Source: Heracleum sosnowskyi (taxonomy: Eukaryota; Streptophyta; Magnoliopsida; Apiales; Apiaceae). Taken from it: 64,000 nt of DNA. The DNA lies in the NCBI GenBank assembly GCA_030848705.1, contig JAUIZM010000024.1, forward strand, positions 62,001-126,000, read 5' to 3'. Of the stretch, positions 21,949 to 34,018 are shown one piece after another. A model generated the notes under the pieces. That model was not told the origin of the DNA and made no database searches. It saw only the letters and a program-made list of their open reading frames with translations. Made by a program: the position numbers and the translations under genes. Each line of letters opens with the position of its first letter. Within the stretch, counting starts at the first letter, position 1.

Positions 21949-22357
21949 ATGTTTAATTACCTAGTTTCAGCTATTTAATTAAAGAGTTCATTTATTTGTA
22001 TGATTACATAGTATGATTTTCACCATTACATATTAGTTGTACTTGATATTAAAATTTTGAACTTACCTTTTTATTTTTTGCAGATTCTATAATTTATATT
22101 TTTTTATGGGTTAAAAATAACTCTAAAGACATAATTAATATTGCATTAATTAAACCTAGCTGATCCATAAATAAGACCCATTAATAAGGGCCGAAACTTT
22201 AATTAAATATTAATTTCGTAATTAATATTTGGGCTAGAAGTACAACCTGTATTAGGAGACGTCCAATACAGGCTTATTCTAATATAATTGGGCTTGTTTC
22301 AATACAAGTCCGTTATGATATGGAAACAACTCCTACAAGGAAGGATCTAGAATTAAT

Positions 22358-22558
22358 ACTTATCCACCGTCAAGGATAAGACTTATCATTCAAGAAAGTG
22401 ATAATATTTATCCACCGTCAATGATAAGACTTATCCTTCAAGGAAGTGATAATACTTATCCACTATCAAGGATAAGATTTATTCTTCAAGAAAGTGATTA
22501 TACTTATCCACCGTCAAGGATAAGATTTATCCTTCAAGGAAATCAATACTTATCCACT
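22358..22558 (+). repeat. 48-bp tandem repeat, about four copies
   Basis: The phrase TTATCCACCGTCAAGGATAAG recurs with starts near 22361, 22409, 22457, 22505 and 22551, giving a 48-bp period. Each unit also contains the near-palindrome CTTATCC...GGATAAG, so each could fold on itself. The period is a multiple of three and the plus frame stays open across it. Confidence 0.85.
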
Positions 22559-22573
22559 AGGCTTCTAAACGCC

Positions 22574-22582
22574 TATATAAAG
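22574..22582 (+). promoter_or_regulatory. Candidate TATA box between two tandem arrays
   Basis: TATATAAAG in the context CGCCTATATAAAGGGTC lies about 25-30 bp before the second tandem array, a spacing that would place transcription start at or in that array. Confidence 0.45.
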
Positions 22583-22606
22583 GGTCTGACCCCTCATCTC
22601 AGAATT

Positions 22607-22715
22607 ACGTTTTGGACACAGCTCCATACGTCATCTACAACGTTTTGGACACAGCTTCATACGTCATCTACTACGTTTTGGACACAGCTCCATACATCAT
22701 CTACAATGTTTTAGA
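22607..22715 (+). repeat. 33-bp tandem repeat, three and a bit copies
   Basis: The unit starts ACGTTTTGGACACAGC and recurs at 22607, 22640, 22673 and (diverged) 22706. The 33-bp period is in phase with a plus reading frame that would give an 11-residue repeat, TFWTQLHTSST. No family is recognised and translation is doubtful. Confidence 0.85.
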
Positions 22716-22897
22716 CTTTGATATGGACAGAAAAGTAATTATAGAAATATAATTGCTGATTCAATTAAAAGGCCGGTATTTAAAGACCGACACCCTAATT
22801 ATTCATTAATTTCGTAATTAATGAATAGGGAAAATATACAGCTCATGAAAAGAGTCCAAATTATGGCAAATTGGTCAAAGAAGGATCCAGAATCCCA

Positions 22898-23391
22898 TGT
22901 TAGGCCGAATACAATATAATCAAATATATATGAGAATAACAATAATCAAGAACACTGTTTATGAATCAATAAACTATAATTGTATTAACAGCTTCTCTCT
23001 TTATGATGTTAAAGAATCACAAAGAGCTTCTAGGTTACAAGAATGATAATCAATGATCTCATTCCTTCTAGGAATAACCTATCTGTGTTTATATAGTACA
23101 CAGCTACATACAATCCATCTCTAATTGATATTCCTATAAGTTAGCTATACAATTCATATCAATTAAGGATTGCTTCTTATCTTCTATTCCGTTTACTTAG
23201 CTGTATCAATATATTCTGCTTCTTTCCATCTTCAGAATATATTGCTTCTAGAATATTCAATTCAGCACCGACAGCTAATTCAACTATCACCACGTCAGAC
23301 TTTAACAAACTCTGACTGGCTTCAATGTAAACTCTGATGAGCACTTGTTGCTTAAACACTGATGAACAAACGTCAGCAATTATATCTAACA
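22898..23391 (-). repeat. 3' LTR of element 1
   Basis: In plus orientation the 494-bp block starts TGTTAGGCC and ends TCTAACA, giving TG...CA ends with a 6-bp inverted repeat. On the minus strand it directly follows a GGGGGAGAT polypurine tract. It contains a minus-strand TATATAAA at 23088-23095. No second copy exists in the window. Confidence 0.8.
23088..23095 (-). promoter_or_regulatory. TATA box in the LTR of element 1
   Basis: The minus strand reads TATATAAA within TGTACTATATAAACAC, about 190 bp upstream of the LTR's downstream end. This is the expected place for the LTR promoter. Confidence 0.5.
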
Positions 23392-23406
23392 ATCTCCCCC
23401 AACTTG
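23392..23406 (-). promoter_or_regulatory. Polypurine tract of element 1
   Basis: The minus strand reads CAAGTTGGGGGAGAT immediately before the LTR start TGTTAGATA. A purine tract at this place primes plus-strand DNA synthesis in LTR retrotransposons. Confidence 0.75.
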
Positions 23407-23552
23407 TGCATAATAAAAATGTACAAGTTAAACAGATAATTGACGATGTCAAAACATATAACAAATGCAGTGTTTAAAATATATCAGAGTTTAACTTTAT
23501 CTTAGAATAGAAAACATTAAAAAAAAAAAAAAAAAAAACTTACAGTCAGACT

Positions 23553-26500
23553 TTACTTGATTTCTTCAATATCAGGCACTGTCCTGATATAGTCTGTAAG
23601 CAATCTTCGTTCAGCTCTCTCTAGCTCAGCAATCATAATCTCTTTCAGCTCCTTCAATTCTGGATCACTTTCACCAGTTTGATATATGGCAGCCCTCAGA
23701 GAATATATGTTGTTTCTTCTCATATCATTGCCCAGTCTTATTATAAAGGCTTTGTCAGATTCCAAATTGAATTCCAACACCTTTATTCCAAGAGCTGTAG
23801 AGAGCTTTGCACTATTTCTTCTCATCTCAACAAGATTTCCATGAGCATCTTTGTACTTAGGAATGTAAGCACTTGTAATTTTAGCACCACTGAGAACCTT
23901 TGCTCTCATCATCCTTACTCTCAAAACTTCAGAAGCATTTTGAGTCCTTTGATTTCTGACTTTGAGTAGATATAAGACATATTCTAACTCTTCAGCCATT
24001 TTCAAGTGTATATCATTTTCACCTATTCTGTATACTCTGTCATCAGCCATGAAGTATAACAGAAAGTCCTTCCTAAGTCCCTTATGATGAATTAACTGAA
24101 CAGACTCTAGCTTGTCAAGGCTCTCTTGAGTAACCCCAACACCAGGTTCTGCCAGTGAAGTTTGATCCATTGGACTGTTATGAATCCTCTTTTCTCTGTG
24201 TGATCCCAGACCTGATTTATCTCTTCCTTCCTTGCCCATAGTAGTCCTACTTTGCAGTATGTTAACAGAACTAGGGTTCAGAGTTTGTGGTAGAGTTGGT
24301 CTTGTGAAAGTGTTTAGCAGTTGAGAAGAGAGTGGTGTTTGAACAACTTGAGCAACGTCAGAGGTTGTCAATTCCTTAGTAGATCTATCAACTTGAGCTT
24401 TGTCAGAGGTTGATCTAGCTTCAAAAACTTCAACTTGAGCTTTGTCAGGGGTTGAATAATTCTTCTTTGGTAACTGTCCTTCTTCTTCCAGTTTACCCTT
24501 ACCCTTATCAGTATTTGCTATCACAGACCTCCTTGAGTATTGTATACTCTGTTAAGAAGTTTCCTTGATGGAAATACCCATTTCTTTCTTTCTAGGAACC
24601 TTGACAGCTTTCTTCTTGTAAGTACCAGCCTTTAATTTCCTCTCATGCTCTTCAGCAAGACTCAGCATTTCAGCTTCCATGTCTTCAACTGTAGCTTCAT
24701 TACCATGTTCTTCTAAAAACATCTTAGTAGCAATTTCTTCATCAGTAAATGGATTGGCTGAAATAATTAAACTCTTAATTCTTGAACCACTGGCAGAGTT
24801 TGAGATTCCTTTACCAGAGTTTGTCAACCTATCAGAATTTAATCTTGATCTTCTTTTCCCTTGAGCAGAAATTAAATTCCTCTCAGTTTCCTTGCTTCCA
24901 CCATCAGCAGAATCATCCCTCCGTCTCAGAGTTTTAGTGTCTTTGCATTTGTCATTTGGTACACTCTCCCCCTTTTTGACATCATCAGAAAGTAATATTG
25001 ATGTCAGCAACTCTAACGCAGTAGAAATAGAAGTCAGTTGCGCAGACATTGCAGTCTGATTCTCCTCAACTTTCCCAAGCCTCTGCTTAAGTTCATCAGA
25101 ATCCTTGGCTTGCTGCTTGAACATTGCAGAATAATAAGACCTATCAGTCTTCAAAGTGAGATCCCTTATACCAACTTCATTTCTAAGATTGGTAACCACT
25201 GTTTGTGTTTCATCAAACCTATTGTGTAAGGCTTTGACTTGAACCACGGTGGCCTTTAGACTTGTAAGAACATCAGAGTTTGAAATATGTTTTACAGAAT
25301 CAGATAGAAAATCCGCAGCCCTTTGTGCTGAAAATACACAATCTGCATCAACCCATCTGTTATTGTACATATTCTGGTAATACTCAGCAGTCTCTCTATT
25401 AACTTCCCTTGCGTCATCAGTATTTACACCATCAGACAATGAAACTTGAATACTAGGGTGTGAATGAGAACCCTCAGCATCATTTTCAGCTTCTTCATCA
25501 ATGTCTGCTTCATTTGCAGCAGGAACATTTTCAGCAGTAAGTTCATTATGTAACTGTGCAGCTTCATCAATTACTTTCTCTGCAACAGTTACAGGAATAT
25601 CAGAGTTTGCTTGAGCAAAAACCTCTGCTTCTCTTGTAACAACCTCAACAACAGCCTGTTGTAGAGCTTCAAGTAAAACAGCATCTTGTAGAACATTCTC
25701 TGTCACAGCTTCCAAACTCTGATCAACTTCTTCACCTTTTTCAGAATTTGCATTATTTACTGAAAGAACTTCTGTGTGAGAACCCACAGAGTCTTCAATC
25801 ACCAAGGTGGCTTGATCAGCTGCCACATCCTCAGTATCACAAACACTGATACTAGGATGTGCTTCCAAATTTTCATTATGAATAAAGAAATCCATTTCAG
25901 TATCCTCATTCTCAGAAACTCTGCTGTCAGAGTATGCATCAGCTTCCTCAACTACATCATCTTTAGATGTAGGAGCTTCGATATCAGCACTTACCATTTC
26001 AGGCATAGGTGCTGCTTCAGCATTTTCAAACGCTTCTTCAACAGTATCATCTACTCTGTTCGCAGTAACATTTTCCTCAGGAACAGCTTCAGCACTTACA
26101 TTGGATGCACCAAAGAGATATGCAGCCACCAGTCGCCTCTTTCGCTGTTGCAAAGTCTCAATCTCTTCTTCATCAGAAGAACGTGGTCTATTAGCCCTCT
26201 TCTTGATTCTAGGAATCCTTGATTTCCCAGCTTCAGCGTTTGCAGTAGAATCCACATTCACTTGAACTCTAGGAGATTTAACTACTCTCTTCTTCATCTT
26301 CTGTGACCTTTGTTGATGAACAACAGAAGGTCCAGCTTCAGCATTTGACTGTTGAGAATTGTCTTGAAATTGTTGAACCCTCTCAGGTAGCAACAAGACA
26401 CCAACATCCCCTTTCTTAACATCTTTATTTATAAGATCAGAGAAAACACGTTTATGCAATTTAAACGAGAGAATGACATCATCCTCTAAGATCTCAACAT

Positions 26501-27188
26501 CAGGACAGCAGAAGGTGAATAGCAATCGACAAAATCTAGAGAAATAAACAACATTCCTATTCTCTTGCATTTTCTCACCTATATTAGTCAAAACAATTCG
26601 AGCAAAATCTAAATTGTTACCAAATAGAAGAGAATACCCTATTTGCAGACTTTCAGTGGGAATTGCATCCCAATTCGTGCACTTCTTTCCAAAAGCCCTA
26701 GTGATGCAGTCGAAAAAGAAACTCCATTCCTTGCGCAAAAACGGCCTTTTCAGTTGACCCACCTTTACCAAAGAACCAGAGTATCTGATTTCCCTCATCA
26801 TTCTCAATAAAAGGTCATCACCAACAGCAATTGTATAAGAATTAAAACCTTCAAAATCCAAGGCATCACGAACAGTGTCTGGAGTTACAACATACTCTTG
26901 ACCTTGATAGTCAAAGGTAATTGAAGGTGACCCTGTCTCGCCTCCATTATCATAAGTGCCTGTCTGCCAAAAGCTTGTAATTTGAGATGTAGACAGATTC
27001 AACGGTGCGGTGAGAGCATGACCAATGTCAGACTTAGCCAAGAAATTCTGTATTAAATGAAACGCCTCTGGTGCGTTCTCATTCGTCAACGGAGCAGCAT
27101 AGTTATTTGGAACAAACTCAAGTCCAGAAGTAGTGAAAGCAGTTGAAGCCATTAGTAATATCAAGAAATAAACAGAAAATAGCTTCAA
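23553..27188 (-). pseudogene. Env-like ORF of element 1, one in-frame stop
   Basis: One minus frame runs from 27188 to 23553, about 1,200 codons, interrupted only by a TAA at 24552-24554. A start at the ATG at 27150-27152 (MASTAF) is more likely than the first ATG, because the element 2 homologue also begins MA; the upstream extension adds a hydrophobic, signal-like stretch (residues 1-18 of the longest frame). The conserved N-terminal part includes FWQTGTY, YVVTPDTVRDAL, FLRKEWSFFFD and TNWDAIPTESLQ, followed by a long acidic, Ala/Glu-rich middle, a coiled-coil region (LRNEVGIRD to KVEENQTAMSAQLTS) and a basic tail. Such an ORF sits in the env-like position of Sireviruses; its role is not known. 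Homology with 54590-59660 of element 2 is clear in the N-terminal 200 residues. Confidence 0.75.
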
Positions 27189-28698
27189 AAAAAACGAGAG
27201 AGTTTAGGAGAGAAAGTGTTTGTGAATATGTGTGAGTGAAACTAGAATACAATTGGAGTAAGTCGTGAAAAACTGTAACGGTTGTGTGTATAATGTATAA
27301 ATAGAAAATTTAAAATTAAAAACTGAACAGTTTTTAATCATTAAAACACAACTGTCTTACCCCGTGTACTGTGTAAATGAGACACGTGTCACACAGGCAA
27401 TGACTGACAGCAGTAATTGGCAGTTTCCAAAGCGCATGCGCAGTAAAAACAGCAATAATTACCGCCGATTACACTTTCCTATGTATGCAATCTCTCTCCT
27501 CTCTTTAACACTTTTCTAAACCAATGCCCAAACATACTCTTTTGAAAAACCAAAACAAATGTTTTTCCTCAAAATTATAAACTGTCTGAAACAAATAATT
27601 TATTTTAACCATCAAAGATTAAAATAGAATTACCTCGGCGAAGAGTACACAAAGCATCAGTGTTTACCAATTCTCCTCTTTTGTTAATAAACTCTTTTCA
27701 CAAACTGTACAGGTGTGAAAATATGTGTGTGCAATAGCAGAATTTACTTAATTTAAATATTTAGAGCATCTGAAAATGCATAAATATCACAAATTGAAAC
27801 AATAAAAACTGGTTGCCCAAACTCTCATATTTAATAGAAATTTGATGTCATCTAAACTCTGTTAAAAAAAACATTTTAAGCTTTACCCCTATCAAATTCA
27901 TGCTTATTTGACCGTGCAATGGATGAGACCCCAAAAGGCTTTTACAATAATACCCATGTAACGAGCTTTAGGTTAGTGAATCCCAGACTAGAAAAACCTT
28001 AGGTCACTAGGCACAAAGTCCCCTCGAACTTACTTGCTCAAGTATTAAAGAGCTCACCCTGATCAATTATGCATCAAAACAACTTCCTTTGACAATTTAC
28101 TTTTTCCAGTAATCAGAGGTTGGCACTAGTCACCAAAAATTTTCGAAATTTTAGCCCTTATCACATAATAAGTTCCTGGATCGTCCTAGGCACAACATAA
28201 TCTCAAAGGAATTTACACAAATTTATCCATTTCAAACTTAGGGGTGAAATTATTACGACTAAACTTCAGAGTTTAAACTGACATCCTTCATTAAGAACAT
28301 TTTATGAGAGAGAGTGCAAACAGCTAATACAGAATCAACTTATAAGATCAATAAACTTAGAGATGCTTTAAATATTGAAACAGTATCATGCTGTGTTAAT
28401 GTACTGCACAAATTTGAGATCAGAATTTATGTAACTCAAAAAGATTCATAATTACTTACTGAGAATTATGACTCATACAAATTTCTTCATCGGTCCATAT
28501 GTTTCAGACAATATTACAATCAGAGTATAACATCAAACTTTAACCGACAGAGTATGATAGACACTTTGTAACTGACAGAGTATGATATCAGAGTATAGCA
28601 TCAGAGTTTAACATGCTGACTAAGATAACAGTTAACACATGCAAACAACCATGAGCATTAAATCTAACATGCATAGATTTTGAGTCTAACCAGTATCT
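27189..28698 (-). other. Non-coding spacer between pol and env-like ORF of element 1
   Basis: No frame is supportable. The spacer is AT-rich and carries several CAGAGTTT/CAGAGTAT words, densest at 28500-28610, where five occur within about 110 bp. Confidence 0.6.
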
Positions 28699-31600
28699 CT
28701 AGTCAAAACCAGAGACCATTCCAAGTTCATTTACCAATCTTGTAAAGGTAGCTTCACTCAAAGGCTTGGTGAAGATATCTGTAAGTTGTTGGTCTGTAGA
28801 CACAAAATGAAGCTCAATGGTTCCTTCTTCCACATGTTCCCTGATAAAATGATACCTTATGCTGATGTGCTTGGTCATGGAGTGCTGCACTGGATTACCT
28901 GTCATAGCAATAGCACTTTGGTTATCACAGAAAATAGGTATCTTAGAGTACCTTAACCCATAATCCAGCAACTGATTCTTCATCCAAAGAATTTGTGCAC
29001 AACAGCTACCAGCAGCTATATACTCTGCTTCTGCAGTGGATGTTGAGATTGACTTTTGTTTCTTGCTGTACCAAGAAACTAACCTGTCACCTAAAAATTG
29101 ACAGCTTCCACTTGTGCTCTTTCTATCTATCTTACAGCCTACAAAATCTGCATCAGAGTAACCAATTAATTTAAACTCTGATTCTCTAGGATACCACAAA
29201 CCCAAGGTTATGGTTCCTTTAAGATACTTAAAGATCCTTTTCACAGCTATTAGATGTGGCTCTCTGGGGTCTGCTTGGAATCTTGCACAAAGACATGTGG
29301 CATACATGATGTCTGGTCTGCTTGCAGTAAGATACAACAGAGACCCTATCATGCCTCTATAGTTTGTCATATCGACTGGTGCCCCACTGTCCTTGTCTAG
29401 CTTTGTTGCAGTTGCCATGGGAGTTGTGGCAGATGAACTATCAAGCATACCAAATTTCTTCAGAAGATTTCTGGTATATTTTGCCTGATTGATAAAAATC
29501 CCATCATCTGTTTGCTTGACCTGTAAGCCTAGAAAATAACTAAGCTCTCCCATCATGCTCATTTGGTACCTGGACTGCATAAGCTTTGCAAACTTCTGAC
29601 AGAGTTTGTCATTAGTAGATCCAAAAATAATATCATCTACATAAATTTGAACTAAAAGCAAATCATCACCAGAATTGAAATAAAACAAGGTTTTATCAAT
29701 TGTACCTCTAGTGAACCCACTTTCTAAAAGAAATTGAGCCAGAGTTTCATACCATGCTCTTGGTGCCTGCTTTAGTCCATATAAAGTCTTGTCAAGCCTG
29801 TAGACATAATCTGGATGTTTGGGATCTTCAAACCCTGGTGGTTGTTCAACAAACACCTCTTCTTCAAGCTTCCCATTGAGAAAAGCACTCTTTACATCCA
29901 TCTGAAAGACTTTGAACTTTTTGTGTGCAGCATAGGCCAGAAAAATCCTTATTGCCTCCAATCTTGCTACTGGAGCAAAGGTTTCATCATAGTCAATTCC
30001 TTCTTGCTGTGGATAGCCTTTTGCTACAAGTCTAGCCTTGTTCTTTGTAATCACACCATCACTGTCAGTCTTGTTTCTGAAAACCCACTTTGTACCTACT
30101 ACAGATCTGTTCTTTGGTCTAGGTACAAGTGTCCAGACTTCATTCCTCTCAAATTCATTCAACTCTTCTTGCATAGCTGTTATCCAGTTAGCATCTTGAA
30201 GAGCTTCTTCCACTTTCTTTGGTTCTGTTTGAGACAAGAAAGCATGATACATGCATTCATTTGTAGTAGCACTTCTAGTTCTTACACTAGCATCAGGATC
30301 TCCAATTATGAGATCAAGTGTATGTGCCTGTGTCCACTTTCTTGATGTTGGTAAGTGGCTTCTTGTATCAGTATTGGATCCTCCCCCCTTGATCCATGCT
30401 CTCCTGATTCATGTGTTGACTTTCTGCAGCTTCTGAGGCTCCCCTGAATTGGACTGCTCAGAGTTTGAGCTTTCAGAGTTTGAATGAGCTTCCTCAACAG
30501 ACTCACTTTGAGTGTTTGAGTCACCAGGTTGAGCTGCCTCACGCTCCCCCTCAACTGGTTCTCTGTTTTGAGAATTTTCAGTTTCTCCATTATTTACCAG
30601 TAAAGGTTCAGAGTATGCTTCGTCAGAGTTTATCAGAACCGCTTCATCAGAGTTTGTCGGTACTGCTTCATCAGAGTTTACATCATCAGAGAATAAATCT
30701 TCATTTTCAAAGCGCAGTTGATCATATTCATCTAAGTCATCAAGTCCAGTTATTTTCTTGTCATCAAATGACACATGTATAGACTCCATGATCACCTTTG
30801 TTCTCAGATTGTATACTCTGAATGCTTTTGTTGACAATGGATAGCCAACAAAAATTCCTTCATCAGCTTTTAACTCAAATTTGGTCAACTGTTCAGGATG
30901 AGTCTTCAGAACAAAACACTTACATCCAAATATATGAAAATATTTCAAATTTGGCTTCTTGTTCTTCACCATCTCATATGGTGTCTTTCCATGCTTGTTG
31001 ATCAATGTTGCATTCTGAGTAAAACAAGCAGTTTGAACAGCTTCTGCCCAGAAATAGGTTGGTAACTTTGCTTCATCAAGCATTGTTCTGGCAGCTTTGA
31101 TTAGAGTTCTGTTCTTTCTTTCAACTACACCATTTTGCTGTGGAGTCCCTGGTGCAGAAAACTCTTGCTTCACTCCTCTTTCCTTGCAGAAAGCTTCCAT
31201 TACTGAATTTCTGAATTCAGTTCCATTATCACTTCTTATTATCTTTACTTTGTACTGTGATCCTTTATCCGGTTGATTTACATGATCCATCAGAGTCTGA
31301 GCAGTTTCATCCTTCTTTGCCAAGAAATAAACCCAAGTGTATCTAGTATACTCATCAACAATTACTAGAGTATATTTCTTTCTGCCCATAGACATTACAT
31401 TTACTGGACCAAAGAGATCAACATGTAGAAGATGATATGGCTCCAAAATTGAAGATTCAGACTTGCTCTTGAAAGATGACTTCCTTAGCTTGGCCTTTTG
31501 ACAAGAATCACACAGGCCATCTAAGCTGAGTATTGACTTGGGAAGTCCCCTTACAAGATCTTTTCTTATCAGCTCATTGATGTTGTTCAAATTTAGATGA

Positions 31601-32037
31601 GAGAGCTTCTTATGCCATTTCCAACTCTCTTCATTTGACATTCTTGCTGTCAGACACACAGTTTTTCCATCAGAGTTTGTTACCAAACTTGCTTCATAGA
31701 TGTTGTTGCGCCTGTGTCCAACTAGAACAACTTTTCCAGTAGATTTACTGATCACTTCACAGTGTTCAGTATGAAAATCTACATGATATCCTCTGTCACA
31801 GATTTGACTCACAGATAGCAGATCATGCTTGAGTCCTGAGACAAGAGCTACATTCTTGATTATGACACTACCAAGATTGATATCGCCATATCCCAGTGTA
31901 CATCCTATGTTGCCATCTCCATAGAAAACTTTTGGGCCAGCCTTCTCCTCATAGTCTGATAGCAGGGCTTTGTTTCCAGTCATATGTCCTGAGCATCCAC
32001 TGTCCAAGATAAGTGTGCTCTCTTTAATGCCCTGCAA
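28699..32037 (-). pseudogene. Pol of element 1 (protease, integrase, RT, RNase H), one stop
   Basis: A single minus frame carries protease (LDSGCSGHMTG), GAG-pre-integrase (WKWHKKLSHLN), integrase with HVDLFGP, RSDNGTEF and VVERKNR as DDE residues, reverse transcriptase with VGTKWVFRNK, KARLVAKGYPQQEG, MDVKSAFLNG and YVDDIIFG, and RNase H with SDADFVGCKIDRKSTSG and STAEAEYIAAGSC. A TGA at 30409-30411 is the only in-frame stop, at a position where CpG loss (CGA to TGA) is a plausible cause. Just upstream of the protease the frame meets a stop; the gag frame seen there (up to about 32048) ends in another phase. Because gag and the 5' LTR are gone the element cannot move alone. Confidence 0.9.
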
Positions 32038-32143
32038 TTACAAACAATCACTGATTGTTAGTTTTAAGGATCCAGACTTTCTTGGATCCTTTGTCTTTCT
32101 TAACAGTGTTAGCTTTTGCAGCGGAATCAATAAGCTTCCACAA

Positions 32144-33731
32144 TGTACAAACCTGAAATGTTAGGAAAGAGTGAGCTACATAGCTCAGCAAGTAACAGTT
32201 TGACTTACAAATATTCTCAAAAATCAATGGGTGTTTTCAGTAAAACATATTTTCCCAAAACAATAATAATTTTGAAAAAACTTTGCGAAAACAAATCCAA
32301 CCCAAAGTTTATATTTTAAAATCTAGAAAATAAACATAATTTGAAACATAAGCAGAATATAGAACAGAAACGAAATTCTTATAAATACCACAGTCTTGCT
32401 CTACGGCCACACTTTCCCAGTAGCCGGGATCTTATTCTTATTCTTATTCTTTCGCCACACTTTGCTAGTGACCGGCATCTAAAATTCAATAATTACGCGC
32501 CCTTAATAGGTATCTAAAGTTGCACACTTGTGCGCCTACTAAGGGTATCTAAGTCTAGTTCCGGAACTATAGCGTAAATTACGAACGGGTTCGATAACGT
32601 AGAGACTGAGGGATTCGAAGATTCTCGTATCTTATTTCTTATACATTTCGAAACAATATTTCTTATATCTTATACAAAATCTGAAAATTGCGGAATTAAA
32701 ATATCTTTTCCGAAAATAAAAGTAAGTCAAAAAGTACTTACCTCAAAAGCGATCAAATACCGAAATCAATGCGAGCAAATCCTATAATTTTATTAAACCA
32801 ATCAAAGTCAAATAATGTTCACACCACCTTAATATAACTCATGTGACGCTTACATATAACTTACTCAATGAAATTTCAAAAATCAGACACCAAAACCTCT
32901 TGCAAAATAGATCATTATTAACAAAATCAGTTATGACCAGTTCTAGAAATTGACAAATTACTCTATGAAAATGACTTTATCTGAAAAAGTACAAAACACG
33001 AAAAATGTAGGCAATTCCGAGACCTTTCCAGAATGATAAGTCTCGTTAAAAACGGACAAGTGACGAACTCAGAACATAGATATTTGCGGACTGCTGAACA
33101 GAATCAGTCGCTGATCAGGTTAGTATTTCGACGTTTAAGACATCGCAATCACATAAATGGTCAGCGGAATGAAACAAAAAGTGCAGAGGTCGAAAAGAGC
33201 TTTCCAGAATGGTATCGCTCGTAATTTTTGGATAAAGACTCAATTTACTATGAATTTTCAAAGTTAGACTTCTCAGTTTCAAAAACATACTGGCTGGTCA
33301 ATAAATCCCAGAAAAACTCACGTTTGCAGACCGAATTTCAAAAAAACACAAAGAATCAAAGTCGTAGATAATTCAAATACCTTTTCAGGGAGTCTAATAT
33401 CATAAAATTCTGACAAATAACGAGTCAGATACTATTTTTACAAAAATTCAGACTTTATATATATTATACATACAAAATCGGAGTAGTCATACGAACACAA
33501 TGAACAAAACAAAGAACTCATGGATATATATCATATTATACACATATACAAATACTCAAGAGAACATATAAAGATCTTTGACATAATCAAAATAAATCAA
33601 ATATCATGCACGTGAAATAACACGAATAACAAGAAAATTAAAGAATCGTTACCTCTTCTTCTAAACTTGTTATGAGACCTCCTCTCGTGCTCTTCTTCTT
33701 TTCCTTCTTCTCCTCCTCTCTCTCTTTCAGC

Positions 33732-33774
<43 letters not shown>

Positions 33775-34018
33775 GTTTGCTAGGGTTTTCATATCTTTTT
33801 TTTAACACACTCGTATCTAGATATGTATAGGTCAATTTTAATTAAATTGGGCCAACTGAAACTTTAAACTAAAGCCCAACAAAATTAAATTAGCAAGACT
33901 CATTAATTCTATATTTTTATTCTAAAATCAAATTATATAATTATATTAAATTTTAATCCACTTCTAATTCTGATTTCTAGCAATTTTTAATCTATTAAAA
34001 AAAATCCGGGATATTACA
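32144..34018 (-). mobile_element. Probable solo LTR of a Ty3/Gypsy (Tekay/Del-like) element
   Basis: On the minus strand the block starts TGTAATATCCCGG at 34018 and ends GGTTTGTACA at 32144, giving TGTA...TACA ends. The opening, an AAAACCCTAGC phrase followed by a GA repeat, and a 1,875-bp length suit Tekay-type chromovirus LTRs as I remember them. It has no coding region. Flanks (CACAA left, ATATG right) do not match, so no target duplication is visible, and the sequence right of it is not element 1; it may have formed by recombination between two elements. A CCACACTTT...CCGG phrase is repeated near 32408 and 32455. Confidence 0.6.
33733..33772 (+). repeat. (CT)n microsatellite
   Basis: About twenty CT dinucleotides lie inside the 1.9 kb LTR, in the position of the GA-rich leader often found near the transcribed start of such LTRs. 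Confidence 0.95.

Larger units (their letters stand above)
21949..22897. other. Repeat-rich spacer downstream of the NPH3 gene
   Basis: The 3' flank of the NPH3 gene grades into repeat sequence. The phrase TTAATTTCGTAATTAAT appears near 22210 and again near 22806. Two tandem arrays and a TATA box sit between. The layout (array, TATA, array) looks like the LTR or promoter region of an element in plus orientation, but I cannot define its ends. Confidence 0.5.
22898..32143 (-). mobile_element. Element 1: 5'-truncated Sirevirus-type Copia retrotransposon
   Basis: The minus-strand element keeps its 3' LTR (22898-23391), polypurine tract, a long env-like frame (23553-27188), a non-coding spacer and pol (28699-32037). 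It lacks gag and the 5' LTR; at 32144 it meets an unrelated solo LTR. A Copia order of integrase before reverse transcriptase plus an extra long ORF after RNase H is the hallmark of Sireviruses. CAGAGTTT/AAACTCTG words are scattered throughout. Bases 22893-22897 (TCCCA) would be one half of the target duplication; the other half is gone. Confidence 0.82.

Noticed and set aside
22358..22715. CRISPR-like array
   Set aside because: Repeats are directly adjacent with no unique spacers and the DNA is eukaryotic; it is an ordinary tandem repeat.
25776..26222. 148-codon plus-strand frame opposite the env-like ORF
   Set aside because: It is the reverse shadow of an acidic, repetitive coding region; long antisense frames are expected there.
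27153..27188. Signal peptide on the env-like protein of element 1
   Set aside because: The hydrophobic stretch lies upstream of the start suggested by the element 2 homologue, so it may not be translated.
29815..30345. 176-codon plus-strand frame opposite RT of element 1
   Set aside because: Its sequence is the antisense of conserved RT motifs.
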